Numbered from the stretch's first letter, positions 51,301 through 53,390 are shown. The stretch: DNA of 64,000 bases from Aphrophora alni (GCA_963513935.1 OY740777.1:17827271-17891270), one strand, 5' to 3'. The notes: generated by a model not told the origin, from the letters alone. Numbers and translations: made by a program.

Positions 51301-53371
51301 AATTTTTAAGTTTGACTTTAACTTGTACACTTTATTTCCAAACTTTCTGAAATGGGGATTTTAAAAATCAAAATTAGGGGGAAAGTAATTCGTAACCAGA
51401 GCAGGGGAGTGGTTTGTAATGAATATAAATTTATGAAAGAGGTAGCAGACATCAAGAGTGTGAAAATTTTGTTAGTTAAAGCTTGCCAAAAAAACTGCTG
51501 CGGCTACCGGTGTTAGTGAGCACTTAGTAACAAAAATAAATAGTGATTTGAGTAAACTTAAGGAAGGTGATGACAATGTGAAGTATTTTTCAACAACGAA
51601 AAGATATTCTGATCCCCGGAAAAAGCCAGTTACAGAACTGGATGGTTTTGATAAACGTGTTGTGAGAAGAATAGTGTTCAATTTCCATTTGCAAAAAAAG
51701 AGACTACCTACTGTGAAACTAATTAAAAGTTGCCATTGATTTTAAGGGCAGTGGGACTAGTTTAAGGCATATTTTAAAGCAACTTGAGTTTAGGTGACTG
51801 AAGACTAAAAACAATAAAAAGTTGTTGATTAAAAATTTAGACATTAGGGAAAAGTGATTAACATACTTAAGATCCATTAAATGGTATAGAGAACAAGGTT
51901 GGCCAATAGTTTTTTAGACAAATTTTACATTCTTTCTAGCCACCTTTCAAGTAAATCGTAGTGCCTGTAGTCCAATTTCTCATGGGGATAGGATAATTAT
52001 TATACATGCTGGTGCCTCTGTTCAGGGTTCATTTGCTATGTAGAAAGCCAGTAGCAAAAGTGGTGATTACCACAACAATGTTAATGTTACCACATCATGT
52101 TTGAAAAATGGCTACAAGAAAAGTTGTTACAAAATTTGAACCCAAGCAGTGCAGAAAGCAAAAGATGAAAGATTGGCTTACCAAGAACAATAACCCATTT
52201 AGTGACAGTATGCATATACATATTCAAGAACTGTACAAGCCTAGGTTTCATCATACCTAATTGACGAAATAATAAAACATAAAGGGGTTGACATTCTGAG
52301 ACTTTCGCCTTATCATCCTGACCTCAATCTTATTGAGCTGGTTTGGGCTAATATAAAAGGATAAGTGGCCCGCAGAAATGTTTCTTGCACTATTTCTCAA
52401 GCGGAAATTATATGCAAAGAAAAAGTGTTAAGCATGGGGGGTCCTAAGGATTGGGTAAGGAAATACTGCCGATAGGTTGAAAACCTAGAAGACGAGCTGA
52501 TGAACCAGCCATAGACAATATAGTTGAATCACTTAGAATTTCTTTAAACAGTGACAGTGAATCAGATTCTGAAAGTTCAGATGATGCTGATCAACGCTTG
52601 AGTGGAGTTGGGTTGAAATAAAAGAATCCAGGTGAATGGACAATAGAATAAGTAATTATAAATAATTTTCTATAAGTAAAAAGTAATAGAATGAGGTGTT
52701 TCAATAAAAGTTTAGGTTTATAAATGTGATTAAAAATTATGATTAGTTTTTTTTGAGTTTCACATTACAGTAAAATGAAGCATTGATTGTACGAGAAATG
52801 GTCACAAACTCTGAAGTGCTTCGCTATAATTTATGTTTTCGTAGTGAGTAGTACGATTGTTGCTGTGCACAGACTACTGGCGGCAACTGTAAAAAGTTAC
52901 CCTTTTCTTCTACCAACGGGCTTACTTAAAATTAATATAATATCGAAATGGAACAATAAGAATAATATAAATAAGAAAAAAAATCACCTGTGGTTCAACA
53001 CTCACACAGATCCACCCTCTGGAAACAGACTACGACAATTTATTTTTCCTTTTACAGTCTCTATTGATTATAGAAAAGTGAAGTGTTTACAAAATATTTC
53101 AGAACTTTAGTATTTTATTATGTTTTTACATTTGGTACTAGTGTACCAAGGACCACTTTCCAAAATAAACCTATGTCTTAATACAAAATCTAAATTAAAT
53201 ATAATAGCCTAAAACTGAATTAATATAGTATCTATAATGTTTGTCACTATTTTATCTTTGTTCTAGATCCCAGACTGGATTAAAGATGAAGTTGCTCAAG
53301 CTGAAAACCAATGGGCTGCTGAATTGTTTAAGACTCAAAATGATCACTCTTTCACAAGTAGTCAAGATTAA
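762..53371 (+). CDS. Nek9: NEK9/NEK8-class NIMA-related kinase with RCC1 propeller (5' incomplete, 17 exons)
   Basis: Joined exons: 762-921, 1747-1903, 4471-4650, 5741-5879, 7881-8009, 11967-12154, 13854-13871 (micro-exon), 20672-20796, 23068-23185, 23934-24061, 28274-28409, 30908-31079, 33184-33393, 38729-38818, 42767-42849, 44877-45078, 53267-53371. The sum is 2340 nt with consistent phases, 779 residues plus stop. Residues are numbered from the first visible codon. The Ser/Thr kinase domain covers about 45-296: GKGAFG loop 52-57, Lys74, helix-C Glu92, HRD 165-167, DFG 185-187, SPE 209-211. RCC1-type repeats cover about 325-740 (GQLGH, GCLGHG, GRLGLG, NKLGL). Family members act in mitotic spindle or ciliary signalling. 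The kinase lobe is closest to NEK8; the last propeller blade (WHTILVLV) and the DWIKDE tail resemble NEK9. The N-terminal start exon is missing, and the C-terminus is shorter than in human NEK9 (about 980 residues). Confidence 0.93.
922..1746 (+). other. Kinase intron 1
   Basis: 825 bp. A GC-richer patch at about 1245-1420 looks like old repeat sequence but I cannot assign it. Nothing else is visible. Confidence 0.6.
1747..1903 (+). CDS. Nek9: Kinase exon: N-lobe with catalytic lysine
   Basis: Acceptor CAACAG ends at 1746; donor GTAATA starts at 1904. It completes GKGAFG and carries the ATP-binding Lys (VIKEIN) and the helix-C Glu (ALNEVQ), ending in NHPNII, as in NEK family N-lobes. It enters in phase 1 and leaves in phase 2. 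Confidence 0.93.
1904..4470 (+). other. Kinase intron 2
   Basis: Holds a TA-rich simple repeat near 2100-2150 and the MITE at 3423-3565. The rest is unremarkable AT-rich sequence. Confidence 0.6.
3423..3565. mobile_element. 143-bp palindromic MITE of the 51-kb IS630/Tc1 transposon family
   Basis: Almost the whole element is an inverted repeat beginning AGATTTTGTATGGATAGG and ending in its complement. The termini match those of the larger transposase-bearing element at 50957-53191, so this is a deletion derivative of that family. Confidence 0.85.
4471..4650 (+). CDS. Nek9: Kinase exon: hinge to HRD
   Basis: Acceptor GTTACAG ends at 4470; donor GTAAAT starts at 4651. It encodes the hinge (IEMEYADGGTL) and helix E up to NILH; the Arg of the HRD motif is split across the junction (AG/G) with the next exon. 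It enters and leaves in phase 2. Confidence 0.95.
4914..4985 (+). mobile_element. Solo Tigger/pogo-like terminal repeat
   Basis: TACAGTAGACTTGCAACTAT followed by a CCGACC context resembles the TA-flanked CAGTAGACT termini of pogo-group elements, such as those at 25346 and 41707 here. No partner terminus was found nearby. Confidence 0.4.
5371..5424. repeat. (TA)n microsatellite
   Basis: About 54 bp of uninterrupted TA dinucleotides directly before the perfect inverted repeat. Confidence 0.95.
5428..5647. repeat. Perfect 105-bp inverted repeat with 10-bp loop
   Basis: Arms 5428-5532 and 5543-5647 appear identical over 105 bp, with TGTTTTATAT between them. The kinase pre-mRNA would form a very long hairpin ending 93 nt before exon 4. 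No clear target duplication: TAAGATAA occurs on both sides only if the TA run is counted as part of the insertion. Confidence 0.92.
5741..5879 (+). CDS. Nek9: Kinase exon: catalytic and activation loops
   Basis: Acceptor TTTTAG ends at 5740; donor GTATGT starts at 5880. It encodes RDLKTANVFL (catalytic loop), VGDFGISK (Mg-binding loop) and LGTPYYISPEM (activation and P+1 loop). DFGISK is typical of NEK8-like kinases. The exon leaves in phase 0. A 105-bp perfect inverted repeat ends 93 bp before its acceptor. Confidence 0.96.
6181..6420. mobile_element. 240-bp hAT-type MITE with 8-bp target duplication
   Basis: Termini GGTACTTACGTATTAACGCC and its complement form perfect inverted repeats of about 36 bp. 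GAATTTAC occurs directly on both sides (6173-6180 and 6421-6428), an 8-bp duplication as made by hAT-like transposases. The interior is TA repeats with a second nested inverted pair (AGGTTTGGCCAG at 6281 and CTGGCCAAACC at 6320). Confidence 0.88.
6429..7880 (+). other. Rest of kinase intron 4
   Basis: A poly(A) run of about 26 nt at 6550-6575 and otherwise AT-rich sequence. The 79-102 codon minus-strand open frames here have no recognisable content. Confidence 0.6.
7881..8009 (+). CDS. Nek9: Kinase exon: helix F to G
   Basis: Acceptor TTTTCCAG ends at 7880; donor GTATTC starts at 8010; 43 codons, phase 0 at both ends. SDIWALGCILYEM (helix F) and SNLPALVNKIM (helix G) match NEK8/NEK9 kinases. 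Confidence 0.95.
8010..8914 (+). other. Kinase intron 5, left part
   Basis: AT-rich; no element recognised. Confidence 0.5.
8915..9130 (-). pseudogene. Mariner transposase C-terminal remnant
   Basis: The minus strand reads SPDLAP-stop-DFHLFSSLKQF, then a tail ending VTGDYIENSV-stop. This is the mariner third-Asp region and C-terminal GDYVE-type end. An internal stop shows decay. It may be the 3' part of the fragment at 11035-11270, since both are on the same strand in the right order. Confidence 0.75.
9977..10195 (+). mobile_element. 3' terminal fragment of the 51-kb transposon family
   Basis: From about 9977 the sequence follows the last 220 bp of the element at 50957-53191 (TCAACACTCA..., TTTACGAAATATTT, then the TIR ...CTTTCCAAGG...CCTGTGTC). 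No left end was found, so this is an isolated right terminus. Confidence 0.7.
10840..10990 (-). pseudogene. LINE C-terminal remnant
   Basis: The minus strand reads LRHITGHCGLRAHLHRVR, the conserved (L)TGHC.L..HLHR block near the C-terminus of jockey/R1/I-type LINE proteins, followed by a stop and an ATCA-repeat tail typical of a LINE 3' end. Confidence 0.65.
11035..11270 (-). pseudogene. Mariner transposase middle-region remnant
   Basis: The minus strand reads IVTCGETWEHYFIP-stop, then EKIMVTFFWDPQET and MVDYYS. This matches mariner GDETW.HH..PE, then K.M.T.FWD and YY. The catalytic Asp of GDETW has become Cys/Gly, so the copy is dead. Confidence 0.75.
11967..12154 (+). CDS. Nek9: Kinase exon: end of kinase domain
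   Basis: Acceptor TTTGTAG ends at 11966; donor GTGGGT starts at 12155; leaves in phase 2. It carries LVSEMLQKDPSLRPTAAQI, the conserved Arg-containing end of the C-lobe, followed by an acidic/Ser linker (DEEICSESKHSLDSS) towards the propeller. Confidence 0.94.
12155..13853 (+). other. Intron between kinase exon 6 and the micro-exon
   Basis: A GC-richer block at about 12470-12970 (CCGCCCGGCTAGC, GGGCCGGTACGGCCC) looks like an old DNA-transposon insertion but I found no termini. The rest is AT-rich. Confidence 0.5.
13854..13871 (+). CDS. Nek9: Candidate 18-nt micro-exon in kinase-RCC1 linker
   Basis: A strong polypyrimidine tract ending AACCTCCAG lies directly before 13854 and a strong donor GTAAGAG follows at 13872. 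The 18 nt keep phase 2 at both ends, so inclusion adds SGKFER and skipping also keeps the frame. No homology supports so short a peptide; the call rests on splice-site strength and phase. It may be a cassette exon. Confidence 0.5.
14014..14216 (+). mobile_element. Palindrome retro-unit A (203 bp, 11-bp target duplication)
   Basis: TAATTGTAGTT flanks it at 14003-14013 and 14217-14227. An inverted repeat about 57 bp per arm encloses a short loop; a tail of about 65 bp containing GAATATGGAGTTTCAACAAG follows on the right only. Each arm carries GCCGCAAGGC directly followed by GAAAC, and the right arm has GATGA just before it. Compared with unit D its left arm is shortened, like a 5'-truncated retro-insert. 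Confidence 0.85.
14885..15126 (+). mobile_element. Palindrome retro-unit B (242 bp, 13-bp target duplication)
   Basis: TCTTTTCATTGTA is at 14872-14884 and 15127-15139. Arms of about 92 bp (14885-14976 and 14988-15079) start flush with the left duplication. The 47-bp tail (TCAAATGGAATTCTATCAAG...) lies only on the right. The arm core is GCC-loop-GGC followed by GAAAC. Its sequence family is shared with unit C. Confidence 0.88.
15343..15378 (-). ncRNA. Hammerhead-like motif at PLE 1 3' end
   Basis: The minus strand has CTGATGA, about 15 nt, then GAAAC, then a CGTCT-AAGAA-AGACG hairpin. The first two are the conserved hammerhead core strings and lie where PLE terminal repeats are known to carry such motifs. 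Stem II pairing looks poor, so activity is uncertain. Confidence 0.4.
15555..16117 (-). pseudogene. PLE 1: GIY-YIG-type endonuclease end, split by unit C
   Basis: Minus frame KHNIVITHRTSNNIKNLL, then CNDFDKFYIVKTGRAFKERF, matches the PLE GIY-YIG pattern (C..CDKFYIGQTGR.F..R..EH); Gly of YIG is Val here. After unit C the protein resumes as LTPLRICKKGHIMSALEEYE and ends INEQLSF-stop. Confidence 0.82.
15702..15852 (-). mobile_element. Palindrome retro-unit C (151 bp, 13-bp target duplication)
   Basis: GTTATCAATATTC is at 15689-15701 and 15853-15865. It is the same family as unit B in the opposite orientation (tail CCATTTAAACAAATAAAAC... on the left) and has lost the central hairpin core. It sits inside the PLE 1 endonuclease frame. 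Confidence 0.88.
16127..16942 (-). pseudogene. PLE 1: reverse transcriptase catalytic core
   Basis: LDIINLYTNIP (first catalytic Asp), NEGLAMGSLLSGILAELF and YYSRYVDDTFI (the catalytic YVDD-type box), then NKLNFLDITITK...YRKIYTTD and SHHPHTQKMAAYNS. These follow the PLE order exactly. One frameshift at about 16540 separates RYVDDTF from the downstream block. Confidence 0.88.
16981..17796 (-). mobile_element. Penelope-like element 2 fragment (GIY-YIG end) inserted in PLE 1
   Basis: Minus frames read YSIKCDCDRQYIGETKRPLN (GIY-YIG core) and then KSKIAEHIWSENHKFKWEEA and ASYIKLTDNPISQSS, the C-terminal end of a different PLE family. The fragment is 5' truncated. It is bordered by a perfect 38-bp inverted pair (16943-16980 and 17797-17834), not by direct target repeats. 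Confidence 0.85.
16990..17044 (-). ncRNA. Hammerhead-like hairpin plus GAAAC at PLE 2 3' end
   Basis: Minus strand CTTGATAA, then a CGGGAAT/ATTCCCG hairpin, then GAAACGTCGTG. The hairpin followed by GAAAC is the hammerhead stem II/core layout; the CTGATGA box is degenerate. Confidence 0.4.
17835..18425 (-). pseudogene. PLE 1: reverse transcriptase N-terminal palm motifs
   Basis: Continues the same protein beyond unit D: ADKGNMLVIMNDKDY and LTGLSKLHKTGTPIKPLIYF (the GLPK.HK motif and following strand of PLE reverse transcriptases), then KNSLDFLMK. Stops interrupt the frame near 18200 and 18360. Confidence 0.8.
18439..18680 (+). mobile_element. Palindrome retro-unit D (242 bp, 13-bp target duplication)
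   Basis: TAATATTTTTATT is at 18426-18438 and 18681-18693. Arms of about 86 bp start flush with the left duplication. The 43-bp right tail is the same as that of unit A (AATATGGAGTTTCAACAAG). The right arm core reads GATGA-TGCCGCAAGGC-GAAAC. The loop holds CTAACCTAACCTAACCT (18526-18542). It is inserted into the PLE 1 coding region. Confidence 0.9.
18694..18970 (-). pseudogene. PLE 1: N-terminal part of reverse transcriptase protein
   Basis: Minus frame SNLSDIEFDNDEMSLLNKGH up to VINAESAI matches the conserved N-terminal region of Penelope-type proteins (LS...LT..E..LL.KG). Unit D is inserted directly after AESAI. Confidence 0.75.
19440..20030 (-). pseudogene. LINE RNase H and C-terminal remnant
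   Basis: The minus strand reads ILLVDSKPAIQCVL (RNase H DS.AA. motif), then GNDSIDTLVKLGTK, then GYDCLPAYLCRLGITTNEEC (the conserved TGHDCL..HL.RLGI..... block). This is the 3' third of a jockey/R1/I-type LINE; multiple frameshifts. It abuts a mariner remnant on the right. Confidence 0.75.
20240..20420 (-). pseudogene. Mariner transposase N-terminal remnant
   Basis: The minus strand reads MVITIENPAVWKVCAVIRF...AVDIHSKLCTVY. The IENP....R.VI.FL.AK....IH..LC.VY pattern is the mariner HTH start and resembles the copy at 58726. The rest is degraded. Confidence 0.65.
20672..20796 (+). CDS. Nek9: RCC1 exon 1: first propeller strand
   Basis: Acceptor TTTAAACAG ends at 20671; donor GTATGA starts at 20797; leaves in phase 1. 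VLYELSGHGPSFSLLPMQLP followed by ITQVAVSNTHYVALTL aligns with the first RCC1 repeat of NEK8/NEK9, where a VY.WGGG strand precedes an AGNTH-type turn. Confidence 0.88.
21598..21903. mobile_element. Inverted-repeat DNA element (306 bp) of unknown superfamily
   Basis: Termini TACTGATGGGACCATTTGTC and its near-complement (GACAAATGGACCCATCAGTA) form inverted repeats of about 33 bp around a GC-rich interior. The flanks do not give a convincing target duplication. It lies in the intron between RCC1 exons 1 and 2. Confidence 0.7.
21904..23067 (+). other. Rest of intron before RCC1 exon 2
   Basis: Poly(A) run near 22702-22720; no element recognised. Confidence 0.5.
23068..23185 (+). CDS. Nek9: RCC1 exon 2
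   Basis: Acceptor TTATACAG ends at 23067; donor GTAAGT starts at 23186. MVYTWGEGKRGQLGHNE is a canonical RCC1 repeat signature (W/G-x-N-x-x-G-Q-L-G). It enters in phase 1 and leaves in phase 2. Confidence 0.95.
23412..23668 (+). mobile_element. Palindrome retro-unit E (257 bp, 12-bp target duplication)
   Basis: TTGTTATTAGTT is at 23400-23411 and 23669-23680. Arms of about 85 bp have few mismatches and start flush with the left duplication; a 42-bp tail (TACTGTATAGTTTTTCTC...) lies only on the right. Each arm encodes an ACGAC-CTT-GTCGT hairpin followed by TGAAAC (left arm, minus strand) or TGAATT (right arm), preceded by GTGAAGA or CTGAAGA. Confidence 0.9.
23934..24061 (+). CDS. Nek9: RCC1 exon 3
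   Basis: Acceptor TTTGTCCAG ends at 23933; donor GTAACT starts at 24062. GAGDGFSVFVSESGMLMTCG and FGCLGHGDW form the next propeller blade, very similar to the NEK8/NEK9 blade with GCLGHG. It leaves in phase 1. Confidence 0.95.
24527..24735. mobile_element. 209-bp MITE of the 51-kb transposon family
   Basis: Begins GATTTTGTATGGATAAGAG and ends with the complementary ...CATACAAAATCT; the interior matches the subterminal region (AATAAAACACTAAAG) of the element at 50957-53191. Confidence 0.82.
24770..27210 (-). mobile_element. LINE with RNase H domain, 5' truncated, split by a Tigger element
   Basis: Minus-strand order: reverse transcriptase CPHGEALSPLLWTLVMDELL and IEYGDNLVIIVKGKY (YADD box changed to YGDN), thumb region RPMVTYALEIWWPKT, RNase H start MDESRMRRKIGVRIKGPNFS, [Tigger 25346-26040], RNase H end VPGHE...ISGNEEAERLVKEG, then ECKTLTYRRLFYLG near the C-terminus. 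This is the layout of R1/I-group LINEs. Frameshifts and stops make it inactive. Confidence 0.85.
25346..26040 (+). mobile_element. Tigger/pogo transposon (695 bp, deletion derivative)
   Basis: TIRs CAGTAGAGTC...GACTCTACTG are flanked by TA on both sides (25344-25345 and 26041-26042). From ATG 25757 it encodes MSELRKRKHVLVSFETRLNV up to KLCDKFNVGK, the CENP-B-type N-terminal HTH of Tigger transposases, and then breaks off. A 65-70 bp internal segment (CAAACGACTTTGTC..GCGGTATCC) is tandemly duplicated at about 25453-25597. Confidence 0.9.
27211..28273 (+). other. Intron sequence before RCC1 exon 4
   Basis: AT-rich; open frames here have no recognisable protein content. Confidence 0.5.
28274..28409 (+). 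CDS. Nek9: RCC1 exon 4
   Basis: Acceptor CTGTTCAG ends at 28273; donor GTAAAT starts at 28410. VDMSCGECHCAVMSGEGELF and WGRGEGGRLGLGHEQD form an RCC1 repeat with the V.CG.H....L core. It enters in phase 1 and leaves in phase 2. Confidence 0.95.
28410..29400 (+). other. Left part of intron after RCC1 exon 4
   Basis: Nothing recognised. Confidence 0.5.
29455..29640 (-). mobile_element. Penelope-type terminal fragment with hammerhead-like core
   Basis: The minus strand reads GAAAATGACTGACAAATAGT then TGAAACGCGTTATATAAG, a spacing like the other hairpin-GAAAC cores in the window, followed by an AT-rich terminal region. No coding part is attached. Confidence 0.4.
29757..29815 (+). mobile_element. 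Fragment shared with the Tigger element interior
   Basis: GATCTGCCGAACTTTTACGA and the following 35 bp repeat the stretch at about 25921-25975 with few changes, so this is a second, isolated piece of the same element family. Confidence 0.65.
29816..30907 (+). other. Right part of intron before RCC1 exon 5
   Basis: A GC-rich island at about 30160-30270 (GGGGGGGCGGTTCGGCCGC) stands out in AT-rich sequence; it is probably part of an old insertion that I cannot identify. Confidence 0.4.
30908..31079 (+). CDS. Nek9: RCC1 exon 5
   Basis: Acceptor TTTCTAG ends at 30907; donor GTAAAT starts at 31080. IHCGVDNTAIITKEGVVYAC then NTHNKLGL matches the NEK9 blade ending in FNKLGL. It leaves in phase 0. 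Confidence 0.94.
31902..32207 (+). pseudogene. hAT transposase C-terminal dimerisation remnant
   Basis: LILTTAVTQCSGEPSFSAMKQVKNYLHNSL...LNGLTVL matches the hAT C-terminal block (L.LP.T...ER.FS.L..IK.YLR.....RL..L..L). The open frame of 101 codons ends naturally, but no upstream catalytic domain is readable in the flank and no terminal repeats were found. Confidence 0.8.
32208..33183 (+). other. Intron right of the hAT remnant
   Basis: Contains a 13-nt G run at about 32754-32766. Otherwise nothing recognised. Confidence 0.5.
33184..33393 (+). CDS. Nek9: RCC1 exon 6
   Basis: Acceptor ATTACAG ends at 33183; donor GTGAGT starts at 33394; 70 codons, phase 0 at both ends. DISLSTNHSAALTESGFLVT and SNNEGQLGHDK are one RCC1 repeat. 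Confidence 0.95.
33466..33810 (-). other. 114-codon open frame of unknown origin
   Basis: The frame (KMKFLVLLNEHFQSCGQDRL, LGLVDHPLKYPYEKLDEKF) looks protein-like in composition and lacks low-complexity stretches, but I recognise no family. It lies inside a kinase intron next to LINE 3' ends, so it is more likely transposon-derived than a host exon. Confidence 0.25.
33982..34487 (-). mobile_element. LINE 3' terminal fragment with (TTGAA)n tail
   Basis: On the plus strand (TTCAA)n at 33982-34013 runs into TTTTATTAATCTCGTTTG, an arrangement typical of the 3' ends of CR1/jockey-type LINEs read on the minus strand. No coding sequence remains. Confidence 0.6.
34488..37112 (-). mobile_element. LINE retrotransposon (5' truncated) with (TGAT)n tail
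   Basis: The minus-strand frame runs to a stop at 34600, followed by a short 3' region and (AATC)n on plus (34488-34511). The 5' end stops at about 37112 within the endonuclease domain and abuts a long palindrome. The frame continues upstream of 37056 as VGLYRAPTGDL, so the true protein began further 5'. Confidence 0.9.
34600..37056 (-). CDS. LINE ORF2: endonuclease (C-terminal half) and reverse transcriptase
   Basis: 818 codons are open without stop or frameshift. Endonuclease/exonuclease/phosphatase motifs: IIVGDFNID at residues 23-31, SDHYAQ at 91-96. Reverse transcriptase spans about 370-640: NNYRPISVMP (386-395), FLDLSKAFD (457-465, first catalytic Asp), GVPQGSVLGP (515-524), FADDTT (545-550, catalytic box). 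The best match is the jockey/CR1 group; no RNase H is seen. The intact frame suggests a recent insertion, but the missing N-terminal endonuclease half means this copy cannot move by itself. Confidence 0.92.
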   Translation of the reverse strand: METFFVNLDLLLHNLFKKKCWFIIVGDFNIDVLRQTRVANTLRDILASHGMKWCVNSPTRVAGSSATAIDNVVTNFPGEGFSVKIVRSGLSDHYAQEIEILTGIPEKILKPQLIESRDYSRSNLELLKYLLNKERWNNFNHLKNTDDKFNYFFDSFVFFLNIACPIKHIKIRNRTKRLNWITKGILISRNRLKSLYENCKMAKSLEIKEFYKTYKKIYKRVISAAKSYEVSRQIIKSENLSKTVWKVINEQRKQTKKINKDITLSIEGTDYSDPFSIAQCFNSLFSKNLIEGFNLSVDDVRKNESSMFLSPVSVGDVSRVVRSLKNKKTMDIDGLSTWLIKQCVEELSEPLSVLINSSFSTGMFPSRLKLAKVTPLLKKGDVKDINNYRPISVMPVFSKVFEKLFLEKLLNHLQRCNILYEGQFGFQKGKSTIDAIVQLIEYIVESLDGRHKVLSLFLDLSKAFDCVDFVSLLDKCDKIGVRGQPLSWLKSYLNNRTQQVTVAGKLSDKVELSSGVPQGSVLGPMLFLIYVNGISSVHVDKLIQFADDTTLNVQAESLYDLEQRASSQVNAIRQYLSRNGLSINPSKTNYIHFNLKESFNPKLNIRLDDNELNGVSSTKFLGLFIDNKLSWRNHIDYICAKISSGLFALRSLKQYCNAQVLITAYYGLIYPFLKYGIVLWGDSSLQNVTRVFVLQKKAIRIIGGLSKFQSCKETFKLFKIFTLPSIYIFETILYFKFKCKHIQNRDLHDYHTRMACKYRGKKHRLNLFSKLPSQAGALFMNNLPPDLLAINDYSCFKGRLRRLLLSGSCYSVEEFVRH
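37119..37716. repeat. Long palindrome (arms about 270 bp) with hammerhead-like core in each arm
   Basis: The left arm begins near 37126 and the right arm ends near 37716; they are complementary with scattered mismatches around a centre near 37415 (TCGCGATCGATTC on both sides). The right arm plus strand has CTGAAGATGGACTC...CCCGAAACTGCAG; the left arm has the same on minus. Its design resembles units A-F, but no convincing target duplication was found and the left side abuts the LINE 5' end. Confidence 0.85.
37740..38728 (+). other. Intron right of the palindrome
   Basis: AT-rich; no element recognised. Confidence 0.5.
38729..38818 (+). CDS. Nek9: RCC1 exon 7
   Basis: Acceptor CTTTTACAG ends at 38728; donor GTACAG starts at 38819; 30 codons, phase 0 at both ends. 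VVCGPTYTVVGTVENALYFW is the strand pattern of an RCC1 repeat (VSCG.E.T......IF.WG in NEK9). Confidence 0.92.
38819..41704 (+). other. Left part of intron after RCC1 exon 7
   Basis: AT-rich; no transposon coding sequence or clear inverted repeat seen in these 2.9 kb. Confidence 0.5.
41707..42159. mobile_element. Tigger/pogo-type MITE (453 bp)
   Basis: Termini CAAGTAGACTCTTATAAATC and GAATTTATGAGAGTCTACTG are near-complementary and flanked by TA (41705-41706 and 42160-42161). Subterminal repeats of TCCGGTCCGG-type sequence occur at both ends. No transposase is encoded. GC-rich interior in an AT-rich intron. Confidence 0.82.
42268..42312. repeat. (CA)n-(TA)n-(TG)n self-complementary microsatellite
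   Basis: ACACACAC...ATATATAT...GTGTGTGT forms a palindromic simple repeat. Confidence 0.9.
42767..42849 (+). CDS. Nek9: Kinase gene exon 15: propeller closing loop
   Basis: Acceptor ATTTCAG ends at 42766; donor GTAAGT starts at 42850; leaves in phase 2. PTTFPSLFSEIVSQPQEIL occupies the place of the NEK9 segment where a WPRPIFGSL-like motif leads into the last blade. Confidence 0.88.
43000..44238 (-). pseudogene. Tc1-like DDE transposase remnant
   Basis: Minus-strand pieces read GHLRVSDDVVKQVRQSLVNS, LIFSDELTFHVSGKVNTHNC (first catalytic Asp region) and WICGSKNPKQFLEH, then a frameshifted YSSFFF...IVYLDMLENF. This is the order of the common insect Tc1-like transposase. A CACCCTGTATA terminus lies at about 44229. 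The C-terminal DDE part is missing or unreadable. Confidence 0.75.
44877..45078 (+). CDS. Nek9: Kinase gene exon 16: last propeller strand and acidic linker
   Basis: Acceptor TTTTACAG ends at 44876; donor GTAAGT starts at 45079; enters in phase 2 and leaves in phase 0. LWHTILVLVDTTVP matches the NEK9 closing strand (WHTILIVE). A Gln/Glu/Lys-rich linker (NKKEEQVQEQ) follows. Confidence 0.92.
45706..48803 (-). mobile_element. Complete-length hAT transposon copy with 8-bp target duplication
   Basis: Termini CAGTGGCGTAGCCAG and CTGGCTACGTTACTG are imperfect inverted repeats, and GTTGTAAG flanks both ends (45698-45705 and 48804-48811). The 3.1-kb interior carries a decayed minus-strand transposase. 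G/C runs lie just inside both ends. It lies in the last kinase intron. Confidence 0.93.
46094..48351 (-). pseudogene. hAT transposase (TTF zinc finger / DUF4371 type), decayed
   Basis: Probable start MSKRQKDKLHFFKGQNKKP at 48351. A TTF-type zinc finger region EQEGRFCKFCLVFAK...H..L is followed by FCGRQEIALCGN...GNFTVLL (47536-47970 frame). The C-terminal dimerisation block VTLPITTSTTERSFSNLQRL is at 46094-46369. Frameshifts and stops between 46.4 and 47.5 kb and near 48.1 kb inactivate it. The family is the ZMYM6-like group of hAT proteins. Confidence 0.88.
48812..49739 (+). other. Intron between hAT and Tc1 elements
   Basis: Contains a C run at about 49381-49390 and AT-rich sequence resembling untranslated parts of DNA elements; nothing coding. 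Confidence 0.4.
49740..50812 (+). pseudogene. Tc1/mariner-type transposase remnant
   Basis: Plus-strand pieces read STVHRIIKKHGVKF (HTH), RIFEDDPDRRVEFCSKVIEN, LVFLDKSTFYRNGLVSRHN (first Asp), FQQDRATLHYAREVKK (second Asp) and RPPRAPDVTVCDFFLCGYLK (third catalytic position). The right end ACACACTGTATA near 50803-50812 looks like the terminus. Frameshifts, and stops such as the one at about 50008, inactivate it. Confidence 0.82.
50957..53191 (+). mobile_element. IS630/Tc1-type transposon with long inverted repeats (2.2 kb)
   Basis: The ends (AGATTTTGTATGGATAGG and TACAAAATCT) belong to imperfect inverted repeats of about 130 bp, including GGAAAGT...CTGAAATATTT on both sides. The interior holds a decayed transposase. 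The same termini occur in the MITEs at 3423 and 24527 and in the fragment at 9977, making this the only copy in the window that could have been autonomous. Confidence 0.88.
51352..52621 (+). pseudogene. Transposase of the IS630/Tc1-type element, decayed
   Basis: Starts MGILKIKIRGKVIRNQSRGV; HTH region GVSEHLVTKINSDLSKLKEG; ELDGFDKRVVRRIVFNFHLQ; then frameshifted WYREQGWPIVF (the expected D-E-T after it is lost), GDRIIIIHAGAS, SGDYHNNVN and LRLSPYHPDLNLIELVWANI. It ends in an acidic tail DSDSESDSESSDD...LSGVGLK-stop. This is the order seen in a transposase family common in insect genomes. Several stops and frameshifts. Confidence 0.85.
53267..53371 (+). CDS. Nek9: Kinase gene terminal exon with stop
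   Basis: Acceptor GTTCTAG ends at 53266. In phase 0 it reads IPDWIKDEVAQAENQWAAEL and ends SSQD-stop. PDWIKDE...AEN resembles the conserved PGWLRKELENAE block of NEK9, which supports this frame. The +1 frame is also open through the exon and on to 53459. Candidate AATAAA signals lie at 53381, 53385, 53748 and 53815. Confidence 0.85.
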   Translation: MPDWIKDEVAQAENQWAAELFKTQNDHSFTSSQD

Positions 53372-53380
53372 TTACGGTAT

Positions 53381-53390
53381 AATAAATAAA
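53381..53390 (+). promoter_or_regulatory. Overlapping AATAAA polyadenylation signals
   Basis: AATAAATAAA starts 10 nt after the kinase stop codon. Further AATAAA copies at 53748 and 53815 give a more usual 3' UTR length; which is used cannot be told. Confidence 0.4.
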
